Positions 33,197 through 41,657 of a DNA stretch of 49,894 nucleotides are shown here, one piece after another; the first letter of the stretch is position 1; the number at the start of each line of letters is the position of its first letter. The notes under the pieces were generated by a model. That model ran no database searches and was not told the origin of the DNA. It saw only the letters and a program-made list of their open reading frames with translations. Source of the DNA: JBKHJA01 sp046538375 (GTDB lineage Bacteria; Acidobacteriota; Aminicenantia; Aminicenantales; Aminicenantaceae). A program made the position numbers and the translations under genes. The stretch spans positions 1-49,894 of the forward strand of contig JBKHJA010000005.1 in assembly GCA_046538375.1 (NCBI GenBank), given 5' to 3'.

Positions 33197-33982
33197 ATGT
33201 CCCCTAAAGCAACTCCATCTCTGTTTTCTCTTTTCTTCCAACAACTGGGAGAATTGGCCATTCTCACGACCAAGTCGATCAAGAATATCTTCAGGAGGCC
33301 GTGGGAAAAGAAGATATTTGTTCAACAGCTTGAAGAAGTCGGGGTACGGTCTTTTCCTGTGGTCTCTTTAACCGCAGCCTTTGGAGGCCTGGTTTTTGGC
33401 CTTCAAACCTATATCGGGTTTCACCGCTATGTGGGTCCTGGTTCAGAGGCTTTCGGAGGCCCCATCATTTCTCTAGGGCTTTCTAAAGAGCTTATTCCGA
33501 TACTGGTAGGACTGATGGTCTCAGGAAGAGTGGGGTCAGCCATGGCGGCAGAGATCGGCACCATGAAGATTACCGAACAGGTGGATGCCCTTTTCAGCCT
33601 GGGAGCTGATCCCAATCGTTACCTTGTGGTGCCCCGTTTGCTGGCCTGCTTTATCATGCTTCCCTGTTTGACTCTCTACGGAGATATCATCGGCATGGCC
33701 GCCGGGTTTGTGTACAATGTGTACATCATGGGAGTCAACAGAATCATTTATTTAAAGAACACCCTGCTCTATCTTGAACTGTGGGATGTGGTCAGCGGGC
33801 TTATCAAGTCTTCAATTTTCGGGATCATCATCGCTGTTATCGGATGCTGGCAGGGTTTAAAAGCGGCAGGAGGAGCAAAGGGGGTGGGGCGGGCCACCAC
33901 CAGGACGGTGGTCCTTTCCAGCATCAGCATCCTTATCGTTAACTTCTTCCTGAGCAAGGCCATGCCCGCCACATTCAAGTGA
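33197..33982 (+). CDS. mlaE: MlaE-family ABC transporter permease
   Basis: Inner-membrane permease of the Mla/MCE lipid transport system, which moves phospholipids between inner and outer membranes. The 261 aa contain about five or six hydrophobic segments. Family patterns are TAAFGGLVFGLQTYIG, then RVGSAMAAEIGTMKITEQVDAL near residue 120, where the EQ-DAL motif is typical, and PRLLACFIMLPCLTLYGDIIG. ATG 33197 lies 1 base past the dnaB stop; the frame is open earlier inside dnaB. Its stop overlaps the next gene's start. Partners MlaF and MlaD follow. Confidence 0.94.
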   Translation: MSPKATPSLFSLFFQQLGELAILTTKSIKNIFRRPWEKKIFVQQLEEVGVRSFPVVSLTAAFGGLVFGLQTYIGFHRYVGPGSEAFGGPIISLGLSKELIPILVGLMVSGRVGSAMAAEIGTMKITEQVDALFSLGADPNRYLVVPRLLACFIMLPCLTLYGDIIGMAAGFVYNVYIMGVNRIIYLKNTLLYLELWDVVSGLIKSSIFGIIIAVIGCWQGLKAAGGAKGVGRATTRTVVLSSISILIVNFFLSKAMPATFK

Positions 33983-34728
33983 TGATTAGGATAAAAGATC
34001 TCCATAAGTCTTTCGGATCAAACAAAGTCCTTCGAGGGGTTAATCTGGAAATCAGACACGGAGAAACTATGGTTATTATCGGTCAAAGCGGCTCCGGAAA
34101 AAGCGTTTTGATCAAACATTTGGTCGGACTGCTCAAGCCAGACAGAGGCCACATCTTTGTCAATGGAATGGATATGGTCCGCCTTAAAGAGGATGAGCTG
34201 CGTAAAATCACCCGGAAATTTGGGATGCTTTTCCAGGGATCAGCCCTTTTTGACTCTATGACCGTGGCCCAGAATGTGGCCTTTGGCCTGGAGAGGTATA
34301 CAGATTTTTCTCCCCAGAAAATCAGAGACATGGTGAAGGAGAGCCTGTCCAAAGTGGGACTTCAAGGAGTGGAGGATCTTATGCCCAGTGAGCTCAGCGG
34401 AGGCATGAAAAAGAGAGTTGGTCTGGCTCGGGCTATTGCATACCAGCCCGAAATCATCCTGTACGATGAGCCCTCCACCGGTATCGATCCCATTCGGGCT
34501 GATGCCATAAATGATTTGATCAACAGGATGAGAGAAGAGTTAAAAGTGACTTCCGTAGTGATCACTCATGATATGGTTAGCTCTTACAAGGTGGCCGATA
34601 GAATAGCTATGCTCTATGGGGGGAAGATCATCCTGGTGGGCAATCCGCAGGAGATAAAGGAAACAGATAATCCTGTGGTTCAGCAGTTTATTCACGGACA
34701 TGCCCAGGGGCCCATTGAAAATTGGTAA
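33982..34728 (+). CDS. mlaF: MlaF-family ABC transporter ATPase
   Basis: Energises the Mla lipid transporter. Walker A is GQSGSGKSVLIKHL near residue 37, the Q-loop is MLFQGSALFDSMTV, the ABC signature is LSGGMKKRVGLARA near 136, Walker B is IILYDEPSTGIDP, and the switch His is VVITHDM. The 248 aa length fits MlaF rather than import ATPases. The ATG at 33982 overlaps the mlaE stop (TGATG); a GTG 3 bases earlier is an alternative. mlaD starts 48 bases later. Confidence 0.95.
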   Translation: MIRIKDLHKSFGSNKVLRGVNLEIRHGETMVIIGQSGSGKSVLIKHLVGLLKPDRGHIFVNGMDMVRLKEDELRKITRKFGMLFQGSALFDSMTVAQNVAFGLERYTDFSPQKIRDMVKESLSKVGLQGVEDLMPSELSGGMKKRVGLARAIAYQPEIILYDEPSTGIDPIRADAINDLINRMREELKVTSVVITHDMVSSYKVADRIAMLYGGKIILVGNPQEIKETDNPVVQQFIHGHAQGPIENW

Positions 34729-34776
34729 GAGATAATGTTAAAAAAGAGAAGATGATGCAGTGAAGAAAGCGGGAAA

Positions 34777-36087
34777 ATGAGGCAGGATTTAAAAATTGGA
34801 ATATTCGTGGGGGGAGCTCTGCTGGTTTTGGCTGTGTTCATTTTTATAGTGGGAGACTTGACTGTCATTTTCCACAAGCCGGGTTATCCTCTTTATGCTG
34901 TGTTTGATTCCGTTTCTGGTTTGGAAAGAAATGCAGCGGTGAGGCTGGCGGGAGTTAAGGCTGGATATGTCAAGGATATCCGTTTGGAAGGAAATCGTGC
35001 TCAAGTGTTGATGAATATCCACCCCGGCATTCAGGTGCCCCGAGATTCCCGAGCCACCCTGGCAGCCTTGGGTCTTCTTGGGGAGAAGTACGTGGAAATT
35101 ATTCCGGGAGAAGGGGAAGGTTATTGCCAACCCGGAGAGACCATCGCCGGGTTGCCGGCGGTGAGCTTTGATCAGATGGGATCTCTTCTGCTTTCCATAG
35201 GGAATGAGGTGAAAGAAATGGGAGAGAACCTGAGAGGAATGATCGGGTCAGAAGAATCCAGAACAAATTTTAAGAAAACTCTCCACAATCTCTCTTCTTT
35301 GACCTCTGATTTGAAGGATATTTTAGGGACCAACAAGCAGGAAATCAGCCGCACTCTTGAAACTCCTTCGCGGGCATTCCAGAAGTTTGAGCAGAGGATT
35401 GATGAGGTTTCACAGAATTTGGATGAATTGATTCTTCTTCTTACAGACACGGTGGAAGAAAACAGGGAGGACATCAAGGTCAATCTTAAAAACGTGAACC
35501 AGGTTCTCCTTAAGACTGAAGAATCCTTGAAACTTCTGAATGAGTCTCTGCACAGAGTCAATAAAGGAGAAGGGACTATGGGGAAGTTGATTCACCAGCC
35601 CCAGCTGTACGACCAGGCTCAGGAAACGGTGAGTGGAGTTCAGAAGATGATGCATTCTCTCTCTGATCTTCGGTTCTCCATGGGGATAAGAGCAGGCTAT
35701 TATGGGGAAAGCGAGCTTCTGAAAACCACTCTCGATTTGCGTCTGTGGCCGGATTCAGATAAATATCTGATGGCTCAGATCATCCAGGATCCATGGCAGG
35801 AGAAATTCACTTATTCTGCCCAGGGAGGGATCCGTTGGGGAGGATTTACCACCAGAGCTGGTGTTCTCGAATCAAAGATGGGGGCTGGACTGGATTATTA
35901 TGTATTCCAGGACCGGCTGCGGTTCAGTTTGGAGGCTTTTGATTTCAACCGCCATCCCCGGCCTCATTTGAGATTATGGACTCAGTGTTCCCTGACCAAA
36001 TATTTTTATATCCTTTTAGGAATCGATGATTTTACTCTAGCTCCTGAAAGAGAAGTGTTCTTTGGGTTCGGATTAGGGCTTGAATGA
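34777..36087 (+). CDS. mlaD: MCE/MlaD-family protein with long C-terminal barrel-like region
   Basis: Periplasmic lipid-binding subunit anchored by an N-terminal helix (LKIGIFVGGALLVLAVFIFIVG). The MCE domain covers about 35-120, with VSGLERNAAVRLAGVKAGYV and RATLAALGLLGEKYVEI. Residues 150-290 are helical and coiled-coil-like. The last 130 or so residues alternate in a barrel-like way (FSMGIRAGYYGESELLK, then FTTRAGVLESKMGAGLDYYV, ending FFGFGLGLE). At 436 aa it is far longer than E. coli MlaD (183 aa). It overlaps radA by 4 bases. The barrel reading is inference from composition only. Confidence 0.9.
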   Translation: MRQDLKIGIFVGGALLVLAVFIFIVGDLTVIFHKPGYPLYAVFDSVSGLERNAAVRLAGVKAGYVKDIRLEGNRAQVLMNIHPGIQVPRDSRATLAALGLLGEKYVEIIPGEGEGYCQPGETIAGLPAVSFDQMGSLLLSIGNEVKEMGENLRGMIGSEESRTNFKKTLHNLSSLTSDLKDILGTNKQEISRTLETPSRAFQKFEQRIDEVSQNLDELILLLTDTVEENREDIKVNLKNVNQVLLKTEESLKLLNESLHRVNKGEGTMGKLIHQPQLYDQAQETVSGVQKMMHSLSDLRFSMGIRAGYYGESELLKTTLDLRLWPDSDKYLMAQIIQDPWQEKFTYSAQGGIRWGGFTTRAGVLESKMGAGLDYYVFQDRLRFSLEAFDFNRHPRPHLRLWTQCSLTKYFYILLGIDDFTLAPEREVFFGFGLGLE

Positions 36088-37439
36088 AAGACAAAACCAT
36101 ATTTATATGTCAGAATTGTGGATTTCAGTCCCCTAAATGGCTGGGAAGATGTCCCGGTTGTGGAGATTGGAATACCATGATTGAAGAGGTACAACAGGAA
36201 GCCAAAGCCGAGTATTCGTTCCCTTCCTCTGAGCCGGTGCTGTATCAAGATGTCCGAGAGGCAAAAAAAGAAAGGATGAAGACGGGAATTGAAGAGCTGA
36301 ATCATGTCCTTGGCGGAGGGGTGGTGATGGGATCTGTGGTGTTGATAGGAGGGGAGCCGGGGATCGGAAAATCGACCCTTCTCCTTCAGGTCAGCCGGGA
36401 TTTCGCCAGCCAGGGAGATAAGGTCCTGTATGTCTCTGGAGAAGAGTCCTTGGAGCAGATAAAAATCCGTGGGGAGAGACTTAAACTGGGGAATGAGCGG
36501 CTGTACCTACTGGCAGAGACCAATTTAGAAAGGATCATCAGCCAGGCAGAGAAGCTGCTGCCTCAGATTCTGGTGTTGGATTCTGTGCAGACTGTTTACT
36601 CCTCAAAATTGTCATCCAGCCCTGGGACCATCAGTCAGGTCCGGGAAGTAGCCAATCAAGTTTTTCGTTTTGCCAAGAAAAATGAGGTTTCTTCTTTTCT
36701 GATCGGCCATATCACCAAGGAAGGTTCTTTAGCCGGTCCTAAATCTTTGGAACATATGGTGGATGTGGTCCTTTATTTTGAAGGCGAACGGGATCATGCT
36801 CACCGGGTTCTGCGGGCCTTAAAAAACAGGTTTGGTCCTGTATCAGAGCTGGCTATTTTTGAGATGGAAAGCGGAGGCCTTCAGGCCGTTTCCAATCCTT
36901 CTGCTTTTTTCTTGAAAGAACGCCCTCTCCAGGAGGCAGGCAGTGTGGTGATTTGTACCATCAAGGGTTCAAGACCTTTATTGGCTGAAATCCAGGCTCT
37001 TGTCTCCTCCACTTTATTCAGCGGTAATCCCAGAAGGATGTCCATCGGCCTGGATCATTTTCGAGCCTCCTTGCTTTTGGCCATAGTGGAAAAGAAACTG
37101 GGGTACAGCTTTGCTGGTGAGGATATTTATCTCAATGTGGCCGGGGGCCTGGTCATCGATGAGCCGGCTTCAGATTTAGGGGTAGTGCTGGCTGTGGTTT
37201 CCTGTTTAAAAAACAGGGCTGTGCCCCCAGATGTCTCTGTTTTCGGAGAAGTGGGACTGAGTGGGGAGATCCGCTCGGTGGGTCAGCCTTTGGTTCGGCT
37301 GAAAGAAGCGCATTCTATGGGCTTTAAGAGGGCCATTCTCCCTGAGGGAAATCTCTCCCATCTGGAAAAAGGAGAGAGACCCCATATAGATCTGATGGGA
37401 GTTAAAAATATTAAACAGGCGTTAAATATCATATTTTAA
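36084..37439 (+). CDS. radA: DNA repair protein RadA
   Basis: RecA-like ATPase and Lon-like fold protein that processes recombination intermediates. An N-terminal C4 zinc finger (ICQNCGFQSPKWLGRCPGCG) is followed by Walker A GGEPGIGKSTLLLQ near residue 90, the RadA motif KNRFGPVSELAIF near 250, and a C-terminal Lon-protease-like domain with VGLSGEIRSVGQPLVRLKEA. The 451 aa length fits. It starts within the mlaD stop as ATGA and is followed by the yacL-like gene after 12 bases. Confidence 0.97.
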   Translation: MKDKTIFICQNCGFQSPKWLGRCPGCGDWNTMIEEVQQEAKAEYSFPSSEPVLYQDVREAKKERMKTGIEELNHVLGGGVVMGSVVLIGGEPGIGKSTLLLQVSRDFASQGDKVLYVSGEESLEQIKIRGERLKLGNERLYLLAETNLERIISQAEKLLPQILVLDSVQTVYSSKLSSSPGTISQVREVANQVFRFAKKNEVSSFLIGHITKEGSLAGPKSLEHMVDVVLYFEGERDHAHRVLRALKNRFGPVSELAIFEMESGGLQAVSNPSAFFLKERPLQEAGSVVICTIKGSRPLLAEIQALVSSTLFSGNPRRMSIGLDHFRASLLLAIVEKKLGYSFAGEDIYLNVAGGLVIDEPASDLGVVLAVVSCLKNRAVPPDVSVFGEVGLSGEIRSVGQPLVRLKEAHSMGFKRAILPEGNLSHLEKGERPHIDLMGVKNIKQALNIIF

Positions 37440-37451
37440 AGGTCATATGTC

Positions 37452-38441
37452 ATGGGCATTTTTGTTTTCCGTTTTATAGTGGTGGCTTTGATCACCGCTG
37501 CTGGTTATTTTTTCCCTCCTTTTCACCTGCTGCCCTACCAAGGAGCCATAGTCGGTTTTGTTTTGGGCATCCTCATCACTTATCTTGAAACCAGAATCCG
37601 AAAAAGCACGTTTAAAATCATATGGAGTTCGACCATAGGTACCTTTGCCGGAGTTATTCTGGGCTGGGGACTGGGAACCATCTATCAAATCGTGGCTCAG
37701 GACAATTCCACCACCCACTTCATCAAAATATTTTTTCTTATCATCATGCCCTATATAGGCTTTTTGGTGGGCACTCTGAAGTTTGAATGGCTTGATCCAG
37801 CCCATTTGCTGGGATTCTTTAAAGAAAAGAGCGCAGGGCGGAGCTACAAGATCCTGGACACCAGCGTGATCATCGACGGCCGCATCGCTGATATCTGCGA
37901 TACCGCCTTTATCGAAGGAACAATGGTGGTTCCTCAATTCATACTTAAAGAATTGCAGATGGTGGCTGATTCAGCCGATGGGATAAAAAGGCAAAGAGGA
38001 AGACGGGGATTGGATGTCTTGGATCGGCTTCAGAAGACCGCCCAAGTTTCAGTTGTTGTTTCCGAGATAGATTTTCCAGAGATAAAGGAAGTGGACGCCA
38101 AGCTCATCGAGCTGGCCAAGCATATGGATGCCAAAATCATCACCAATGATTTCAACCTCAACAAAGTGGCTCAGCTCCAGGGAGTTCCTGTATTGAATAT
38201 CAACGAACTGGCCAATGCTATGAAACCTGTTGTGCTGCCGGGTGAAACCATAAAGGTTTTTATCCTTAAAGAGGGAAAGGAAAAAGATCAGGGAGTGGCC
38301 TACTTGGATGACGGGACCATGGTGGTGGTGGATAATTCCAGGAAAATGATCGGTCAGAACATAGATATCACCGTGACTTCGGTTCTCCAGACCACCGTGG
38401 GCAAGATGATATTCGGGCGGTACAATCAGGATTCTCGATGA
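37452..38441 (+). CDS. PIN-TRAM membrane protein (YacL-like)
   Basis: Predicted inner-membrane protein with three or four N-terminal helices (residues 1-110), followed by a PIN nuclease domain and a TRAM RNA-binding domain. The PIN core has ILDTSVIIDGRIADICDT near 137 and IITNDFNLNKVAQLQGVPV near 230, with conserved acidic residues. TRAM covers the last 70 residues (GVAYLDDGTMVVVDN, then IDITVTSVLQT). B. subtilis YacL has this architecture. The run radA-yacL-ispD-ispF is close to the B. subtilis order, where disA lies between radA and yacL; disA is missing here. The stop overlaps ispD by 4 bases. Confidence 0.92.
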   Translation: MGIFVFRFIVVALITAAGYFFPPFHLLPYQGAIVGFVLGILITYLETRIRKSTFKIIWSSTIGTFAGVILGWGLGTIYQIVAQDNSTTHFIKIFFLIIMPYIGFLVGTLKFEWLDPAHLLGFFKEKSAGRSYKILDTSVIIDGRIADICDTAFIEGTMVVPQFILKELQMVADSADGIKRQRGRRGLDVLDRLQKTAQVSVVVSEIDFPEIKEVDAKLIELAKHMDAKIITNDFNLNKVAQLQGVPVLNINELANAMKPVVLPGETIKVFILKEGKEKDQGVAYLDDGTMVVVDNSRKMIGQNIDITVTSVLQTTVGKMIFGRYNQDSR

Positions 38442-39103
38442 ACAAGGTCTCAGCCATCATTGTGGCCGCAGGAGAGGGGCGGAGATTCGGGAGAGCCAAA
38501 CAATTTGCTTTATTGAAGGGAAAACCGGTATTGGGTTGGACTCTGGAAATATTCCAAACCCATGAAAAGGTATCAGAAATTATCCTGGTGTTGGGGAATG
38601 ATCCTGGGAAGGAAAAATTTCTAAACCGCTACCCAAAGATTAAAGCTGTGGTCAGAGGGGGGGAAAAAAGACAAGATTCTGTCCTCTCCGGGTTCAGTCA
38701 ACTCAATCCTGAAGATTCGGAAATCGTTCTCATCCATGATGGAGTCAGACCTTTAGTGAGTCCGGAACTGATCAGCCGAGTGATCAAAGCCACTGAAAAG
38801 AGAGGTGCAGTCATCCCGGTGGTGACCATATCAGATACAGTGAAATTCGTAGAAGGGGAGAAAGTGAGTCATACCTTGGAGAGGGAGAAGCTTCGCCGCA
38901 TTCAAACCCCTCAAGGGTTTGTTTATTCTATACTCGAGGAAGCCTTGAAGAGAGCAGATCAGGAAAAATTCTACGGGACAGATGAAGCTTCACTTGTGGA
39001 AAGGATAGGAGGAGAAGTGTTTGTGGTCAAAGGAGACGTGCCAAACATAAAAATAACCGATCATCACGATATCAGGATTGCGGAGGCCTTGCTTGGAGAT
39101 TAA
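38438..39103 (+). CDS. ispD: 2-C-methyl-D-erythritol 4-phosphate cytidylyltransferase
   Basis: Third step of the MEP pathway: joins CMP to methylerythritol phosphate. The nucleotide-binding loop is IVAAGEGRRFGRAKQFALL at the N terminus. HDGVRPLVSPELI near residue 100, VVTISDTVKFV near 128 and the IQTPQGFVYSIL segment near 155 are typical. The 221 aa length fits. It overlaps yacL by 4 bases and ispF by 11, so translation is likely coupled. Confidence 0.96.
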   Translation: MNKVSAIIVAAGEGRRFGRAKQFALLKGKPVLGWTLEIFQTHEKVSEIILVLGNDPGKEKFLNRYPKIKAVVRGGEKRQDSVLSGFSQLNPEDSEIVLIHDGVRPLVSPELISRVIKATEKRGAVIPVVTISDTVKFVEGEKVSHTLEREKLRRIQTPQGFVYSILEEALKRADQEKFYGTDEASLVERIGGEVFVVKGDVPNIKITDHHDIRIAEALLGD

Positions 39104-39572
39104 GGCCGGTCTGGGCTTCGATATTCATAAGCTGAAAAAAGGAAGAAAGCTCTTTTTAGGAGGAGTGAGGATCCCTTTCTCCAGGGGGCTGGTGGGACAT
39201 TCTGATGGGGACTGCTTGATTCATGCCATCATAGATGGGCTGTTGGGAGCTTGTGGAGAGAAAGATATCGGACAGATGTTTCCAGATACAGATCCTGAGT
39301 ACAAACAGGTGAGGAGTACAGAACTGCTGAAGGCAACTGTGGAGAGGGTGGAGGAAAATGGGCTGTTTATCCTGAATATCGATTCCATCATCATGGCTGA
39401 GGAGCCCAAGCTGGCTTCTTATATTCCCATGATGAAAGAGGTTCTGTGTCCCCTTCTGGGAGTGGATAGAAGCCATCTGGGAATCAAAGCCAAAACTTAT
39501 GAAGGACTGGGCCCGGTGGGCCGGGGAGAAGCCATGGCTGCCTGGGCCTGTGTCTTGGTGAAAAGAGGGTAA
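39093..39572 (+). CDS. ispF: 2-C-methyl-D-erythritol 2,4-cyclodiphosphate synthase
   Basis: Cyclises the product of IspE in the MEP pathway. Metal ligands lie in GLGFDIHKL (Asp and His) and in VGHSDGDCLIHAIIDGLLGA (His). The terminus MAEEPKLASYI and KAKTYEGLGPVGRGEAMAAWA are family motifs. The start is TTG 39093, because CGGAGG lies 6 bases upstream and the protein then starts MEIKAGLGFD; a TTG at 39078 would add five residues. The 159 aa length is normal. It overlaps ispD by 11 bases. Confidence 0.95.
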   Translation: MEIKAGLGFDIHKLKKGRKLFLGGVRIPFSRGLVGHSDGDCLIHAIIDGLLGACGEKDIGQMFPDTDPEYKQVRSTELLKATVERVEENGLFILNIDSIIMAEEPKLASYIPMMKEVLCPLLGVDRSHLGIKAKTYEGLGPVGRGEAMAAWACVLVKRG

Positions 39573-39705
39573 AATTAGCGGGAATAAGTTGAAAAGAAAG
39601 ACCTGATCTGCCTGTAAAAATGGAGAGATACAGACTCTCCAGGTCCATGATCAACCATTCCCAGGTTTTGATGATGGCGCTCTTCAAGGCTCTTTTGGAC
39701 ATATC

Positions 39706-39894
39706 TCATCCTTTGATTCGAGAAGGTTGAGAACTGTTTTCTGCTTTAGTCAGGACATTGGCTATTATTTCATAACCAGCCTGTTTGCCCACTTTAACCA
39801 GGTCAACCGCGCCTGAAGAGGCAATCAGGTTGAAACCAAAAAAGGTAAGCAGCATGGCTGCCATGATTATGAGAAGCTTTGTTCCTATCTTCAT
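39706..39894 (-). CDS. Possible small membrane protein, 62 aa
   Basis: A hydrophobic helix near the N terminus (MKIGTKLLIIMAAMLLTFFG) is followed by a polar 40-residue segment. GGA at a suitable distance (about 7-9 bases) precedes the ATG at 39894; the open frame continues upstream to 39927. No family is recognised. The signal-like start could mean a secreted or membrane-anchored peptide. It stands alone on the - strand among + strand genes, which lowers confidence. Confidence 0.4.
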   Translation of the reverse strand: MKIGTKLLIIMAAMLLTFFGFNLIASSGAVDLVKVGKQAGYEIIANVLTKAENSSQPSRIKG

Positions 39895-40026
39895 CTTAAT
39901 TTCCTTTATCATTTTTTCATCTTTCATCTCTATATACGAAGAAAGCCGTCAAAAGGTTTCCTCATAGCTGCAGTGCTGATCCCCTTTTTTCCAAGACCAT
40001 TAGGATTATAAAAAACTGATATAAAT

Positions 40027-40055
40027 GGGTGAGGGATGGGGGGTGAGGAAGCCCC
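40027..40055 (-). repeat. 29-base dispersed repeat, copy at 40 kb
   Basis: Exact reverse complement of bases 24100-24128. Here it lies alone between a small - strand ORF and gltX, without the inverted arms seen around 24-26 kb. Confidence 0.8.
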
Positions 40056-40087
40056 TGTGGGGACTGAGCGGGCATGTTCCCTCTCTC

Positions 40088-40116
40088 TTGACTCCTCTGG
40101 ATATGGATATTAATAT
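40088..40116 (+). promoter_or_regulatory. Promoter of gltX-glnS, predicting a leaderless message
   Basis: TTGACT (40088-40093) and TAATAT (40111-40116) have the ideal 17-base spacing. The gltX ATG is only 8 bases after the -10 box, so the transcript would begin at or next to the start codon. Confidence 0.5.
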
Positions 40117-40124
40117 GAACTCTG

Positions 40125-41657
40125 ATGAACAAGATAAGAGTCCGGTTCGCTCCCTCTCCTACAGGCCTTCTTCATGTGGGAAATGCCAGAACTGCTCTTT
40201 TCAACTGGCTTTTTGCCCGCCAAAACAAGGGAATGTTTGTGCTGAGAATCGAAGATACAGATGTTGAGAGATCTGCTCTGGAGTATGAGAAGAGGCTTAA
40301 GGATGATCTTCGATGGTTAGGACTGGACTGGGATGAGGGGCCTGATACAGGAGGAGGATACGGTCCTTACCGGCAGTCGCTTCGCCTGGATATATACAAG
40401 AGCTATACCCGGAAATTGCTGGAGCAGGGAAAAGCATACCACTGCTTTTGCTCCCCCCAGGAGTTGGAGAGGGAAAGGAAGAAGGCCGTAGCTTCAGGCA
40501 AGATGCCGGTTTACAGCGGCAAATGTCGTTCCGTTCTCCCTGAGGAAGCACGGCGTCGAGTCAGGTCAGGAGAACGGGCAGCGGTGCGGCTGCGGACTCC
40601 TGATCAAGGGCACATAGCCTATCATGATCTGGTGAGAGGTTCCCTGAAGTTTGATCTGAAGTTGATCGGTGATCCTGTCCTGGTTCGTTCCAGCGGTCTT
40701 CCCGCCTACAATTATGCCGTGGTTATCGATGATTCCTTGATGGAGATAACCCATGTTATTCGAGGGGAGGACCATATTTCCAACACTCCTCGTCAGCTTC
40801 TTCTCTACCGGGCTTTCTCTTTGCCTCCGCCGCAGTTCGCCCATCTTTCTCTGGTCATGGGAAGGGACAGCACCCGTCTCAGCAAGAGGCACGGAGCCAC
40901 CGCTGTGGACCAGTTTAAAAAACAAGGGATTCTCCCCACAGCCCTGTTCAACTACCTAGCCCTGCTGGGGTGGGCTCCTCCTGAAGGAAAGGAAGTGCTG
41001 ACCAATGAGGAGCTTCTTGATCTGTTTGATCTTCAGAAAGTCAGCCGGTCATCAGCCATTTTCGACTACGAGAAACTCTTCTGGATCAACCGCGAGCACA
41101 TGAAAAAACTCACCCCCCAGAGAAAAGCCCAGCTTGCTTTCCCCTTTTTGAAGCAGGCCCGGCTTATGCCCCCCCGGATGACTGAAGCTCACTGGCGCTG
41201 GCTGGAGAGGGCTGTGGAGAGCTTGATGGAGCGGATCGACCGATTCTCTGATCTTCCCCAGCATCTGGCCCCGCTGTTTGAATTTTTTCCCTCCAGGATG
41301 ACCCCTGAAGCCTGGCGCCAGTTGGAAACAGAGTGTGCAAGGAAAGTGATCAAGCGGTTTAAAGAAAAAATAGCCTTGGTGGAAAGTTTCGATTATGATA
41401 AATTTGCTGTTCTGACCCAGGAGATAAGAAAAGAGACGGGCTGCAAAGGAAAGGAACTTTACCATCCGCTTCGGGTAGCCCTCACCACCAGGTCTTCTGG
41501 TCTGGATCTTGATAAATTCATCCCCCTGGTTGAGGAAGGCGCCAGGTTGAACCTGCCCCAGCCTTTGAAGAATTGTTCCCAGAGGGTCTCAGAGATTTTG
41601 GGTCTTCTGGAGAAAAGAAATGACCACAGGGATTGGAGAGAAAGCCATGAGGAGTGA
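40125..41657 (+). CDS. gltX: Glutamyl-tRNA synthetase
   Basis: Class I synthetase charging tRNA with glutamate. The N terminus has RFAPSPTGLLHVGNARTALFNWLFA with the HIGH-type motif HVGN. The KMSKS-type loop is RLSKRHGATAVDQF near residue 245. The last 180 residues form the usual helical anticodon domain. The 510 aa length is slightly above the bacterial 470-500. The start follows directly from the conserved motif position. It overlaps glnS. The pair suggests the tRNA-Gln in this window is charged directly by GlnRS. Confidence 0.97.
   Translation: MNKIRVRFAPSPTGLLHVGNARTALFNWLFARQNKGMFVLRIEDTDVERSALEYEKRLKDDLRWLGLDWDEGPDTGGGYGPYRQSLRLDIYKSYTRKLLEQGKAYHCFCSPQELERERKKAVASGKMPVYSGKCRSVLPEEARRRVRSGERAAVRLRTPDQGHIAYHDLVRGSLKFDLKLIGDPVLVRSSGLPAYNYAVVIDDSLMEITHVIRGEDHISNTPRQLLLYRAFSLPPPQFAHLSLVMGRDSTRLSKRHGATAVDQFKKQGILPTALFNYLALLGWAPPEGKEVLTNEELLDLFDLQKVSRSSAIFDYEKLFWINREHMKKLTPQRKAQLAFPFLKQARLMPPRMTEAHWRWLERAVESLMERIDRFSDLPQHLAPLFEFFPSRMTPEAWRQLETECARKVIKRFKEKIALVESFDYDKFAVLTQEIRKETGCKGKELYHPLRVALTTRSSGLDLDKFIPLVEEGARLNLPQPLKNCSQRVSEILGLLEKRNDHRDWRESHEE

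Larger units (their letters stand above)
39573..40124. other. 552-base interval between ispF and gltX
   Basis: Holds one possible small - strand gene (39706-39894), a 29-base dispersed repeat (40027-40055) and the gltX promoter (40088-40116). A GGAGAG/CTCTCC hairpin at about 39621-39640 has no T run. Nothing else was recognised. Confidence 0.5.

Noticed and set aside
39484..39702. 72 aa - strand frame downstream of the small membrane gene
   Set aside because: It has AAGGA before the ATG, but its second half only mirrors the end of ispF, and no family pattern was seen; too weak to call.
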